This document shows positions 17,685 to 26,500 of a DNA stretch of 48,416 nucleotides, in pieces. Position 1 is the first letter of the stretch, and the number at the start of each line of letters is the position of its first letter. Source of the DNA: Nostoc sp. WHI (GTDB taxonomy: Bacteria > Cyanobacteriota > Cyanobacteriia > Cyanobacteriales > Nostocaceae); assembly GCF_015714725.1 (NCBI RefSeq), contig NZ_WBKM01000235.1:1-48416 (forward strand), in the 5' to 3' direction. A program made the position numbers and the translations under genes. The notes beneath the pieces were generated by a model. The model was not told the DNA's origin. It did not search any database and worked only from the letters and a program-made list of their open reading frames with translations.

Positions 17685-17987
17685 ATGGCAAAAAAGAGCT
17701 CGATTGAGCGCGAGAAAAAGCGCACTAGGTTGATAGAAAAGTATGCTGACAAACGAGAAGCTCTTCTCGAAGAGTTCAGAAGTGCCGCATCTCCCCTGGA
17801 TAAGCTGGAAATCCACCGGAAGATTCAACAGCTACCCCGGAATAGTGCGCCTACCCGCCACCGCAACCGTTGCTGGTTGACTGGTCGTTCTAGAGGCGTT
17901 TACCGCGATTTTGGACTGTCTCGGAACGTGCTACGGGAATGGGCGCATCAAGGTCTTTTGCCTGGAGTTGTTAAGTCTAGTTGGTAG
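17685..17987 (+). CDS. rpsN: 30S ribosomal protein S14
   Basis: Small-subunit ribosomal protein of 100 aa, normal for the long zinc-independent bacterial/plastid form. Landmarks are the N-terminal [13 protein letters not shown], the central [14 protein letters not shown], and the conserved tail [19 protein letters not shown]. The four-Cys zinc ribbon of short S14 proteins is absent. It stands alone, as rpsN commonly does in cyanobacteria. The 198-bp leader contains no element I recognise. Confidence 0.98.
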   Translation: MAKKSSIEREKKRTRLIEKYADKREALLEEFRSAASPLDKLEIHRKIQQLPRNSAPTRHRNRCWLTGRSRGVYRDFGLSRNVLREWAHQGLLPGVVKSSW

Positions 17988-18020
17988 TCAAGAGTCATTA
18001 GTCATTGGTAAATGACAAAA

Positions 18021-18350
18021 TTATTGACCACAACACTTATCAATTCCTAGACTTTCTAAGAGTAGATCGCTGACGGCGTTGGCGATCGCAAACTCTCCAT
18101 AAAAACTATTGGAAAAATCATACGACTGCATCTCTGTGACAATGGCAATTACCAGAGAACCAAGGTCGTTTTCTCCTTCCATCCGTTGACGCACAAAAAT
18201 CTGTGCGGCTCGTTGGGCAATATTTTGGTTGACTGCTTCGGGGATAAATTCTGTATCTAGCCACCGTTGTAAGCCTTCTCGTAACCATTCACCTTCGAGC
18301 AAGGGGTTTTCAGGGGGTGGTAGGGTGATGGGTGGAATTGGTTGAGTCAT
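18021..18350 (-). CDS. Conserved hypothetical, acidic small protein
   Basis: Soluble protein of 109 aa with no membrane segment, of a type I regard as cyanobacterial hypothetical. It starts with a Pro-rich segment ([18 protein letters not shown]). The body is predicted helical ([19 protein letters not shown], then [19 protein letters not shown]) and ends in a Cys pair (DKCCGQ). It is divergent from aat, with the two transcripts possibly overlapping at their 5' ends near 18350. No function is assigned. Confidence 0.7.
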   Translation of the reverse strand: MTQPIPPITLPPPENPLLEGEWLREGLQRWLDTEFIPEAVNQNIAQRAAQIFVRQRMEGENDLGSLVIAIVTEMQSYDFSNSFYGEFAIANAVSDLLLESLGIDKCCGQ

Positions 18351-18443
18351 TTTTTTTTAAACGCAAAGGGACGCGGAGGGAAACGCAGAGGAACGCTGAG
18401 GTTGACTGATGGCAAATTGCGTTTTTCTGGTTTTTTTATATTT

Positions 18444-19019
18444 ATGGAATATGATATCGCCGCTATTGTTGATGGTTATGCACAAGGCTATTTTCTCATG
18501 GCTGATGAGTGCGATCGCCTGAGTTGGTACGGAAGTCGCGATCGGACTTTTATTCCTTTGGATGATCGGTTTCGATATCCTAAGTCTTTGCAGCGTGTTA
18601 TCAATCAAGAGCGGTTTAGTGTGGCGATTAATCGGGACTTTCAAGCTGTGGTGGCTGGGTGTGCTGACAGAGAGACAACTTGGATTTCACCGGAATTACG
18701 AGAGATTTATTCGCTACTTTACCAGAATGGTTACGCTTATAGTTTTGAAACTTGGCAGGGTGATGAGCTAGCTGGGGGAATTTTAGGGATTGTGATTGGT
18801 GGGGCTTTTATTGGAGAGTCGATGTTTTACCGGATTCCCGAAGGTTCTAAGGTGGCGATGGTTAAGTTGGTGGAAAGATTGCGTCAGAGGCAATTTGTGT
18901 TTTTTGATGCCCAAATGATGAATCCCCATTTGGAAAGATTTGGTGCTTATGGGGTTAGAGATAAAGAATATCAAATTTTACTCAAACAAGCGTTGCAACA
19001 TCGCTGTTTTTTGGTATAA
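18444..19019 (+). CDS. aat: Leucyl/phenylalanyl-tRNA-protein transferase
   Basis: Transfers Leu or Phe from tRNA to proteins with N-terminal Arg or Lys, feeding the N-degron (ClpS/ClpAP) pathway. From ATG 18444 it has 191 aa. The frame is open back to 18342, but that part is translated repeat DNA (acgcaaaggg-type). Family signatures include the N-terminal [20 protein letters not shown], the [17 protein letters not shown] block, [18 protein letters not shown], and [16 protein letters not shown]. The protein is somewhat short against the enterobacterial enzyme (about 230), matching a compact N-terminal domain in cyanobacteria. Confidence 0.93.
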   Translation: MEYDIAAIVDGYAQGYFLMADECDRLSWYGSRDRTFIPLDDRFRYPKSLQRVINQERFSVAINRDFQAVVAGCADRETTWISPELREIYSLLYQNGYAYSFETWQGDELAGGILGIVIGGAFIGESMFYRIPEGSKVAMVKLVERLRQRQFVFFDAQMMNPHLERFGAYGVRDKEYQILLKQALQHRCFLV

Positions 19020-19021
19020 AG

Positions 19022-19123
19022 ATTGACAAAAGTCTTAACATAGCTTTTATCTGTTACTTAGAAAAACAGTTAGCAAGTTTATTAACTGAACTTCAAGAGT
19101 TAAGGGAGGACGAGGATTTATGA
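19022..19123 (+). other. Possible C-terminal gene remnant before hicB
   Basis: An open frame without a start codon reads ...LEKQLASLLTELQELREDEDL and ends with a TGA that overlaps the hicB ATG (ATGA at 19120). The overlap style and coding look suggest the tail of a decayed upstream partner gene, but it could be chance. Confidence 0.25.
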
Positions 19124-19338
19124 ATCGATACAGTATGATTATTCAATGGTCTGATGAAGATCAGCTTTTCCTAGTCACGATTCCAGAGTTTGCCGATCGC
19201 GTTATTATGCCTTGCACTCATGGTAAAACTCGTGAGGAAGCTATTCGTAATGGCGAAGAAGTGATTGAAATATACTTAGAAGCTTGGCAAGTAGAAGGTG
19301 AATCTATTCCTGAACCTAGCACGCTTCAAATTGCCTGA
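19120..19338 (+). CDS. HicB-like antitoxin
   Basis: Protein of 72 aa with the partial RNase-H-like fold of HicB antitoxins: a beta-rich N-terminus (RYSMIIQWSDEDQLFLVTIPEFAD), then the helix GKTREEAIRNGEEVIEIYLEAW. In HicAB systems HicB binds and neutralises the HicA mRNA interferase and often represses the operon. No HicA is encoded on either side, so this is an orphan antitoxin. The small C-terminal DNA-binding domain of long HicB forms is absent. A GGGAGGA ribosome-binding site lies about 10 nt upstream. Confidence 0.85.
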   Translation: MNRYSMIIQWSDEDQLFLVTIPEFADRVIMPCTHGKTREEAIRNGEEVIEIYLEAWQVEGESIPEPSTLQIA

Positions 19339-19418
19339 TTACCAAGCAATTCAACACTCGCAACTAAGAAGCGCCTACCTTATATACTGGGTTAAAGACT
19401 ATTTCCGAGTGAAACCGT

Positions 19419-19643
19419 ATGTTAGACTTACTTGGAAGAATTACAGTTAATCCCAAACAATGTGGTGGTCGTCCCTGTATCCGGGGCATGAGAATTCGGG
19501 TATCAGATGTACTCGACTTGTTTGCGGCGGGACTGAGTGCCGAACAAATCCTAGAAGAAATGCCCGATTTAGAAGCGGATGATCTTAAAGCAGCACTTGT
19601 GTACGCTTCACGTAAGCTCAATCATCCCGTTTTGGTTGCATGA
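19419..19643 (+). CDS. DUF433 antitoxin
   Basis: Protein of 74 aa with the full DUF433 signature: GRITVNPKQCGGRPCIRGMRI, then VSDVLDLFAAGLSAEQILEE and the tail DLEADDLKAALVYASR. DUF433 proteins are winged-helix-like antitoxins that pair with PIN-like toxins of the DUF5615 family. The stop overlaps the start of the downstream toxin (ATGA at 19640), the standard layout for this pair. It likely represses the operon. Its partner is frameshifted here, so the antitoxin may now act alone. Confidence 0.9.
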   Translation: MLDLLGRITVNPKQCGGRPCIRGMRIRVSDVLDLFAAGLSAEQILEEMPDLEADDLKAALVYASRKLNHPVLVA

Positions 19644-19979
19644 CGATCTGGGTAGATGCACATCTGTCACCTGCAATTGCAACTTGGATCACTATCACAT
19701 TCGGCATAACCGCATTAGCTTTGCGTGATGTTGGACTGAGAGATGCCGAAGATCCTGAAATTTTCGAGGCAGCGAGGGCTAGAGGAGTCATCTTCATCAC
19801 CAAAGACAGTGACAAAGCTTGACTTAGTTGATCGTCTTGGAACACCGCCACAAGTTATCTGGTTGACATGTGGCAATACGTCAAATGCCCGATTGAAAGA
19901 GATTCTGAATTCAACATTGCCAGAAGCATTAGAGCTTTTACGATCTGGTGAAGCGTTAGTCGAAATCAGAGGGGATTAA
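19640..19979 (+). pseudogene. DUF5615 PIN-like toxin, frameshifted
   Basis: The first frame (19640-19822) gives the N-terminal two-fifths of a DUF5615 protein: MTIWVDAHLSPAIATW with the first acidic residues, and FITKDSDKA before a TGA. The rest is in the +1 frame from about 19814: KLDLVDRLGTPPQVIWLTCGN, then an Asn-Thr-rich helix and ALVEIRGD, ending at 19979. Family members read through KDSD-F-x-D-L without interruption, so one extra base (or two lost) near 19810-19820 explains the break. The predicted RNase would be inactive unless the shift is a sequencing error or is suppressed. Confidence 0.85.
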
Positions 19980-19992
19980 CGGTGCAGGCTAA

Positions 19993-20010
19993 CCCAATAC
20001 GGTTCAGTTA
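19993..20010. repeat. Solo terminus of the CAATACGGTTCGG element
   Basis: CCCAATACGGTTCAGTT matches one end of the MITE-like element at 22457-22590 with a mismatch. No second end is present nearby, so it is a relic. Confidence 0.5.
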
Positions 20011-20093
20011 AAGCTAAAACTCTTTGTTAAAGTCAATTTCTTTAATGAACCGCAAAGGACGCAAAGAGAAGAAAGAAATGCTTATCTCTTAGA

Positions 20094-20165
20094 GTGAAAA
20101 TAGCCCAGTTATCTGAAGAAGATTTAGTCTGATTAGAAAGTGTTGATCGAAATTACCCAGAATAA
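20094..20165 (+). pseudogene. Decayed small ORF with internal stop
   Basis: GTG 20094 reads VKIAQLSEEDLV, a TGA, then LESVDRNYPE and TAA. The SEEDL block resembles short cyanobacterial hypothetical proteins beginning QLS.EEL, so this looks like a remnant. Evidence is thin. Confidence 0.3.
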
Positions 20166-20188
20166 GCGATCGCATACTAACAAATCTC

Positions 20189-21022
20189 TTACACTCTTTC
20201 TTCAGTCACTAATGTCAGACTAACCCATTCGCCTTTCTCGTTGTAGCTGCGAATCATCCTCTGGCGCAGGTTTGCTTGGATTAACCAACCGACTTCCAAA
20301 AATAAGGGTTGACGTAATTGCACTTTGAGAGGAGAAGTTGCAGAAGCGCCATCTGGTAACAGCAATACTTGCACTTGCTTTTGAGGATCTTGGTCAAAGA
20401 GAATAATCCGGTCTTTGATGGTAGCAGTTGAAGTAATTGTGCGATTACCAAAAGAGATACTTTGAATTAATCGCCCAGTATCATCTAGTTGTAATTTCAA
20501 AGTTGTAGAGTAAGTATCAGGCGAATCTCCTTCGGAGACGCTACGCGAACGCAAATCTCGATATATTGTCACTGCTTCACCTTGCCATTCTCCCAACAAG
20601 TCATTGATCTGCAAGGGTGGACGTTCTGCTGTTTGGGTTCCAGCTAAATGTTCTCTAATTAAGGTTAATTTATTGAGATCACCGCTTTTATCAAACAGTT
20701 GCACCAAACGCAAGCGGCAATTTTCATGAACAAAACCGAGTTCTGCACCGAATTCGGAAAATGGGCCTAGCTGAATTAAACCTTCAGAAAATGAACCATT
20801 TTCAAAAAACAGTAGACCCCCTCCCACTGAACTAAATTCTCTGATTAGATCATCTCGTCCCGAACGGCTTAGAGTTAAGCGCACTGTCTGGTTATTGTTT
20901 AAACCCTCTAGGGAAAGACGGCTAAGAGTATCATTTAGAAGTGTACCTTGGGGAGAAAAACTAGTGAATGAACCTTCCCATACACCAAGATTTTGCAGAA
21001 AACATTCCCATTGCGATTTCAT
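20189..21022 (-). CDS. DUF3598 family protein
   Basis: Predicted beta-barrel (lipocalin-like) protein of 277 aa from ATG 21022 (MKSQWECFLQNLGVWEGSF). The upstream 31 codons in the open frame are a translated STRR and are excluded. Two similar halves are visible: an N-terminal domain beginning at GVWEGSF, and a C-terminal domain beginning at LLGEWQGEAVTIY (about residue 137). The W-x-G openings are typical of lipocalin-like folds. The stretch RSRSVSEGDSP near residue 160 is encoded by an inserted repeat. I recall this family being called DUF3598 in cyanobacteria; a chromophore- or lipid-binding role would be speculation. Confidence 0.8.
   Translation of the reverse strand: MKSQWECFLQNLGVWEGSFTSFSPQGTLLNDTLSRLSLEGLNNNQTVRLTLSRSGRDDLIREFSSVGGGLLFFENGSFSEGLIQLGPFSEFGAELGFVHENCRLRLVQLFDKSGDLNKLTLIREHLAGTQTAERPPLQINDLLGEWQGEAVTIYRDLRSRSVSEGDSPDTYSTTLKLQLDDTGRLIQSISFGNRTITSTATIKDRIILFDQDPQKQVQVLLLPDGASATSPLKVQLRQPLFLEVGWLIQANLRQRMIRSYNEKGEWVSLTLVTEERV
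20521..20553. repeat. SDR-like palindrome inside DUF3598 gene
   Basis: GAATCTCCTTCGGAGACG followed by CTACGCGAACGC is the small dispersed repeat also seen near 28062 and 30819. Here it is read in frame as RSRSVSEGDSP, adding about ten residues in a loop between strands. Confidence 0.75.
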
Positions 21023-21028
21023 AGCAAT

Positions 21029-21067
21029 TTTGTCCTTTGTTCTTTGTCCTTCGTCCTTTGTCCTTTG
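21029..21067. repeat. STRR (TTTGTCC)n, imperfect
   Basis: Five imperfect copies of TTTGTCC/TTTGTTC directly upstream of the DUF3598 start codon. The repeat would occupy the 5' leader of the mRNA. Confidence 0.75.
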
Positions 21068-21145
21068 ACTAGCCCTGTAAAGTTGATATGTAGGTTTAAT
21101 TTTATATTCGTTCAACCCAAAACTTCAGTTGTTCTTTTAAAATTT

Positions 21146-21418
21146 TGAAAGTTCCGAGTTCAAAGGTCGGAGTTCCAAGTTAAAAGGTCGGAGTTCCGAG
21201 TTAAAAGGTCGGAGTTTCGAGTTAAAAGGTCGAAGTTCCGAGTCCAAAGGTCGAAGTTCCGAGTTCAAAGGTCGAAGTTCCGAGTTCAAAGGTCGAAGTT
21301 CCGAGTTCAAAGGTCGAAGTTCCGAGTTCAAAGGTCGAAGTTCCGAGCTAAAAGGTCGAAGTTCCGAGTTCAGAGGTCGAAGTTCCGAGCTAAAAGGTCG
21401 AAGTTCCGAGTTCTAAGC
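21146..21418. repeat. 21-bp minisatellite, about 13 units
   Basis: About 13 tandem copies of a 21-bp unit, consensus GAAGTTCCGAGTTCAAAGGTC, with the middle four identical and the edges diverged. There are no spacers, so it is not a CRISPR array. Because 21 is a multiple of three, all frames stay open; on the minus strand it would read as a heptapeptide NSELRPL, but it has no ribosome-binding site and no gene to join. It lies between the divergently placed DUF3598 leader and the end of ftsX. Confidence 0.95.
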
Positions 21419-21493
21419 TAGTAAATGAATAAAAATTGCAATCTCATCCAGACTCACGCTAACAGGGCTAGTCAAAGGACAAAGAACTAATGA

Positions 21494-22396
21494 CTATCCT
21501 TTAGCAAAACGGCGGACAGCAAATAAACTTCCCATTAATCCTACAGCTGCACCGAAACTTAAGAGAATCAAGGGCAATAGTAAAATTTGGGCTGTAGTGA
21601 GTTGCGCCCCGTTAGTGAGAACTTGGATAAACTCAGGTTGATTGACTAGCAACTTACTGATAAACTGTTGAATCAAAGAGATAAAACTCCAAGCGATCGC
21701 ACCACCAACTAAGCCAAAGGTGATTCCTTGTAAAATAAACGGGAGGTAAATCCAAACGGAAGTTGCTCCCACTAATTGCATAATTTCAATTTCTTGGCGG
21801 CGCGCCATGACAATCAAGCGAATTGTCGTGGTAGTCACAGCGATCGCACTTAAAGTCAGAGTAATCGTAATTGTTAAAGTAATCCAGTTGAGACCTTGAT
21901 GCAACTGAGCAATCCTTTTAACTGCTTCATCCACATACTTCACCGTATCAACTCCCGGTAACTTAGCCAACTGCGTTGCTAAAATTGGCACACCTTGGGA
22001 ATTACGCGCTTTCACCTTCATCTCGTCAACCAGAGGATTTTCGCCTAGCTGCTGGGTAGCACCCTCAATATCAGAAATTCTCATTTCCTTAACTAACTTA
22101 GTCCAAGCTTCCTCTTTGGTAATGCTTTGTATCGCCGCCACTTCTGGTATTTTTGCGATCAGTAGCTCAATGCTTTCGACCCGCGTACCCGGTTCAAGAT
22201 AAACTGATACTTCTAACTGGCTACCGAACTGGTAGAGAAGTTTTTCAACTTGCCAAGAAGTTTGCAAACTCAAGCCGAATAAAAACAGTAACACCGTGAT
22301 AGTACTCACAGCCGCCCAATTCATCCAACCTCCGCGTAATAAACCGAGGAAAGTTTCTTTGAGCAGATAGTCAAGTTTTGTCAGAGATTTAAACAC
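21494..22396 (-). CDS. ftsX: Cell-division ABC permease FtsX
   Basis: FtsX, 300 aa, normal length. It has an N-terminal cytoplasmic segment and TM1 (about 28-47), then a periplasmic domain (48-170) with the typical VSVYLEPGTR start. TM2 is near 172-195, and TM3 and TM4 are near 220-240 and 270-292. The cytoplasmic loop after TM2 has the conserved MARRQEIEIMQLVGAT coupling motif. FtsEX transmits ATP hydrolysis by FtsE to septal murein hydrolases. ftsE is not in the window, so the pair is split here, or ftsE lies elsewhere in the genome. Confidence 0.95.
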   Translation of the reverse strand: MFKSLTKLDYLLKETFLGLLRGGWMNWAAVSTITVLLFLFGLSLQTSWQVEKLLYQFGSQLEVSVYLEPGTRVESIELLIAKIPEVAAIQSITKEEAWTKLVKEMRISDIEGATQQLGENPLVDEMKVKARNSQGVPILATQLAKLPGVDTVKYVDEAVKRIAQLHQGLNWITLTITITLTLSAIAVTTTTIRLIVMARRQEIEIMQLVGATSVWIYLPFILQGITFGLVGGAIAWSFISLIQQFISKLLVNQPEFIQVLTNGAQLTTAQILLLPLILLSFGAAVGLMGSLFAVRRFAKG

Positions 22397-22456
22397 ACAT
22401 CACCTCAAAATCTAAAATTAGCTCTGCGCCTCTGCGCCTCTGCGTGAGATAACACC

Positions 22457-22590
22457 CAATACGGTTCGGTTAATATGTTTGGCTCTCGGAGATCCCCCCA
22501 ACCCCCCTTAAAAAGGGGGGCTTTTTTCCTCCTTTACCCCCTTTTTAAGGGGGTCGCCACAGGCGGGGGGATCTTATCCGAACCGTATTG
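22457..22590. mobile_element. MITE-like element with 10-bp target duplication
   Basis: A 134-bp element has perfect 13-bp terminal inverted repeats (CAATACGGTTCGG and CCGAACCGTATTG), flanked by the exact direct repeat AGATAACACC at 22447-22456 and 22591-22600. The interior holds further pairing (GATCCCCCC with GGGGGGATC, and runs of A-rich stem against AAGGGGG). No transposase is encoded. A 10-bp duplication suggests mobilization by an IS4- or IS701-like enzyme in trans. Confidence 0.9.
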
Positions 22591-22735
22591 AGATAACACC
22601 ACCCTTTATACTCGACAGCGCAAACTTTGGAGAGACCAGAGCCAAAAACATCATTAGTAGCGAGTACAACTGACCACCAACGAGATTGATAGAATTAAAG
22701 TAGTAGGAATTTTCACCATCTAGCCATCGAGACTC

Positions 22736-23299
22736 ATGCCCTCTGAAATTGCTGTAGAGAAAAAAAAGTTAAAAAATCCACCTTTGGAGCTTCATTATTT
22801 AGGCGATCGCGTGCTGCGTCAAGCTGCAAAGCGGATTTCTAAAGTTGATGACGAACTCCGCCAACTGGTGCGCGAAATGCTGCAAACTATGTACAGCAAA
22901 GATGGCATCGGTTTGGCTGCACCCCAAGTAGGAATTCACAAACAATTAATTGTCATCGACCTGGAACCAGAGAACGCAGCTAATCAGCCTTTGGTGTTGA
23001 TTAACCCCACCATTAAACAAGTAAGCCGGGACATCTGCGTTGCCGAAGAAGGATGTTTGAGCATTCCCAATGTATTCCTAGAAGTGAAGCGCCCCGAAGT
23101 CGTGGAAATTGCCTACAAAGACGAGTACGGTCGTCCCCGGACATTAAAAGCTAATGACCTTTTGGGACGCTGCATTCAGCACGAGATGGATCACCTCAAC
23201 GGCGTGGTATTTGTAGACCGTGTGCAAAACTCCTTGACTTTGGCCCAGGAGCTATCTAAGAATGGCTTCTCGTATCAAGCGGTGAAACCAATAGCATAG
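22736..23299 (+). CDS. def: Peptide deformylase
   Basis: Removes the formyl group from nascent proteins; metalloenzyme of 187 aa. All three family motifs are present: GIGLAAPQVG (motif 1, about 59-68), EEGCLSIP (motif 2, with the Cys metal ligand) and QHEMDHLNG (motif 3, two His ligands and catalytic Glu). The first 15 residues (MPSEIAVEKKKLKNPP) are a cyanobacterial-type extension. A small membrane-protein gene starts 10 bp after its stop, so the two are probably cotranscribed. Confidence 0.97.
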   Translation: MPSEIAVEKKKLKNPPLELHYLGDRVLRQAAKRISKVDDELRQLVREMLQTMYSKDGIGLAAPQVGIHKQLIVIDLEPENAANQPLVLINPTIKQVSRDICVAEEGCLSIPNVFLEVKRPEVVEIAYKDEYGRPRTLKANDLLGRCIQHEMDHLNGVVFVDRVQNSLTLAQELSKNGFSYQAVKPIA

Positions 23300-23309
23300 G
23301 GGGCTAATA

Positions 23310-23513
23310 GTGTATTTAACTCCAAAAAGCGGTTTATTTCTGGGTGGTGCTTGTGTAAGTGCGATCGCAGCCGTAGGTTCGGTTTTTGAACTCAGTTATG
23401 GACACCCAGATTTTGGTGTCCCAGTTACGGCGATTATCCTAGCATTGAGCATTCCACTCACAGGATTATTTTTCTTTGCCGCAGTGAAGGACGCAAGGGG
23501 TAACATGAAATAA
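23310..23513 (+). CDS. Small two-helix membrane protein
   Basis: Hypothetical protein of 67 aa with a GTG start (23310), preceded by an AGGGGG ribosome-binding site at the def stop. Two transmembrane helices are apparent: about 7-27 (GLFLGGACVSAIAAVGSVFEL) and about 36-58 (VPVTAIILALSIPLTGLFFFAAV). The tail is basic (KDARGNMK). The def linkage suggests cotranscription but not a shared function. I do not recognise the family. Confidence 0.7.
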   Translation: MYLTPKSGLFLGGACVSAIAAVGSVFELSYGHPDFGVPVTAIILALSIPLTGLFFFAAVKDARGNMK

Positions 23514-23574
23514 GCATCAGGTACATAAAAAAGGTAAAGGGATGAACGAAAGGCAAAGTTTATCCTTTTACCTT

Positions 23575-26500
23575 TTATTTTTGCTCTGCATCTTCCACTG
23601 CCCCTAAAGCTTTCAGTGTTGCCTTCTGAGCTGCTGTTAAACCGATAGAGCCTGTAATCTCCATATCCTCATATGGTTTGGGGATACTAAGAATTTTCAA
23701 ACATTGACCAGTGTCTGCATTCCATATCCTCACAGTTTCGTCTTCACCACCACTAGCTAGAAATTGTCCATTGGAGCTGAAAACGACTGACCATATCCTC
23801 TTGGTGTGCCCTTGCAGCGTTTTAAGGCATTTAGTAGTGTTCACATCCCAGATTTTCAGGGTATTGTCATCACCAGCACTGGCCAAAATGTAGCTAACTT
23901 TATTAGTCTCACTGGCGATTGTGTAACTTTGAGGACTGAAAGCAACGGCTCGTACTTTATCGGTGTGTTCCTTCAAAGAAGGTTCTAGAGGTTCCAGGCT
24001 GTCGTTGGTGCTGGCCTTCCATAATCTCACTGTATGGTCTTCACTGGCACTGGCTATCATTTGACCGTCAGAACTGAATGTTACTGACTTTACCCAATTA
24101 GTGTGTCCTTTCAAAGGTTCTAAGGATTGACCTCTGCTAAGGTTCCACAATTTCACTGTATGGTCTTCACTAGCACCAGCTAAAATGTCACCTTTGGGAC
24201 TAAAGGCTACAAACCATATTCTGTTAGTGTCTTCTAACAAAGTTTTGAAGCATTTACCAGTATTCACATCCCATAACTTTACTGTTTGATCGTCACTAGC
24301 GCTAGCTAAGATTTGACCATTGGGGCTGAAGGCAATTGACCATACCCAATTAGTATGTCCCTTCAAAGTTTTGAAACATATACCAGTATTAGCATCCCAC
24401 AACCTGATAGTTTGGTCATCACTGGCACTAGCTAAAATTTGACCATCGGGACTAAAGGCGACCGATCGCACTCCATTCCTATGACCCTTCAAAGTTTTAA
24501 GGCACTGACCAGTGTTTACATCCCACAGTCTAACTGTGTAGTCATCATTGGCACTGGCTAGGATTTGAGAATCGGGACTGAAAGCTACAGACCACACCCA
24601 ATTAGTGTAACCCTTCAAAGTTCTCAAGCATCTACCAGTTTCCCCATCCCACAGCTTTACTGTTTGGTCATCACTGGTACTGGCAATTGTCTGATTTTCA
24701 GGACTGAAAGCTACTGACCAGATTCTATCTGTGTGTCCAGGTAAAGTTTTTAGACACTGACCAGTGTTTACATCCCACAGTCTAACTGTTTGGTCATCAC
24801 TACCACTTACTATCATGTCCCCTAGAGGACTATAGTCTACTGACCATACCCAATTAGTGTGACCTTTCAAAGTTTTGAGGCACTTCCCAGTGTTAGCATC
24901 CCACACCCTGACCGTTTTATCATCACTGGCACTGGCGATCGCATCACCTTGAGGACTGAAAGCTACTGACCAGATTCTATCTGTATGTCCTAACAGTGTT
25001 TTGAGGCATTTACCGCTCTTGACATCCCAAATTTTCACGGTTTGGTCTTTGCTACCAGTAACTAAAGTTGTACTATTGGGACTAAAAGCAACTGACCGTA
25101 CCCAATTAGTGTGACCCCTCAAACTTTTGAGGCATTTACCACTCTTGACATCCCAAATTTTCACGGTTTGGTCTTCACTAGCACTAGCGATCGCATCACC
25201 TTCAGGACTATAATCTACTGACCAGATTCTATCTGTATGCCCTAAGAGTGTTTTGAGGCATTCACCGCTCTTGACGTCCCAGATTTTCACTGTTTGGTCT
25301 TCACTGCCGCTAATTAGGGTTGTACCATTGGCATTAAAAGCAACTGACCAAACTTTATTAGTGTGTCCTTGATAAAGCAAAAGTTGTTGACCAGTAATAA
25401 CTTGCCATAGGCGAATCTCACCGTTAGCATCTCCTGTAGCTAAAAGTTGACCATCTCGACTAAATGCTACTGACAACACAGTGGCAAAGTTTTTAGCAAA
25501 GACAGACCGAGTTAGGTCGCTGTGAGCAAAACTGACCTGATGCAGATTTACGTTCTGTAGATAAGCTTGCCGAACAGCTAGATGGGAGAAGTCATAACCA
25601 GTCAAATCAGTCTGTAATTGACACAGTAGATTGAGAACGTTACTCCCAGCATATCCAGGTTTGACAACAAATTTGTCTCGCAGGGGTTCCAGAATTTGCA
25701 TTAGCTTGTCTTCAATATTTCTCTGAGTGATAAAAACACTGAGCAATCTTTTGATGATTGGTTTCAAAATCAAGCGAATTTGAATATCTCTGACATAATC
25801 TTTGACAGTGGCTCCCATCAGAGCATGACTCATGAATAGTACGATTTCACCTGTAGTAATTTCTTGACAAATCTGTTCAATTATGGTATCAGTGATGTAC
25901 TCCATAACTACAGGTTGGAGGGTGAACAGTGCTGTGCTTTTTTCAATAAGCGATCGCCGCCGCAGTGATTCTAGTGCTTCTAGTAATTCTCTTTTTGCTA
26001 AGGGACGCACAATATCATCTAGCAATTCTTCTAGCAAAACTGCCTCACGCTTGATTGCCAACCAGTAGATAATTTCTTTTTCTAGCTCTGAGGCGCGTTC
26101 AAACTGCTGGTCTAATAAATTACGAGTGTCACCAAAAATTATTTCTTCTTCGGCTAAAAAGGCAGCAATATCCCCACCAAATAATTCTCGGATTGTCTCT
26201 GAGACTAGCTTTAAAGCCAATGGATTGCCTGAATAATTCTTAACTAGTTTCGCCCAGTTTTGCGGCGATCCAGATAAGCCTTTATCTTTGAGAATTTCTT
26301 GCCCTTCTGTTTCTCCCACACCAGGTAATGATATTGTTCTGACTGGTGATGCTTTGCCCTCTAAAGGTGCAAATTCTTTTGGTTTTTCGCGGCTAGTAAT
26401 CACCAAGCAGCTATCATGAGGTTCTTCCCCTACCCGTCTCAGTAGTTGACCATAACCTTCATATCCTTGTTGATAGTATCCGGCGCGAGGTTCTTGCGAA

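Noticed and set aside
19805..19830. Programmed +1 frameshift in the DUF5615 toxin, as in prfB
   Set aside because: The stop context TGAC is similar, but the preceding codon GCT is a poor slippery codon and no stimulatory Shine-Dalgarno is visible; mutation is simpler.
21137..21331. Minus-strand open frame with heptapeptide repeats (NSELRPL)
   Set aside because: It is only the translation of the 21-bp minisatellite, with no ribosome-binding site and no flanking coding sequence.
21146..21418. Possible CRISPR array
   Set aside because: Units are directly contiguous 21-mers with no unique spacers, and no cas genes are nearby.
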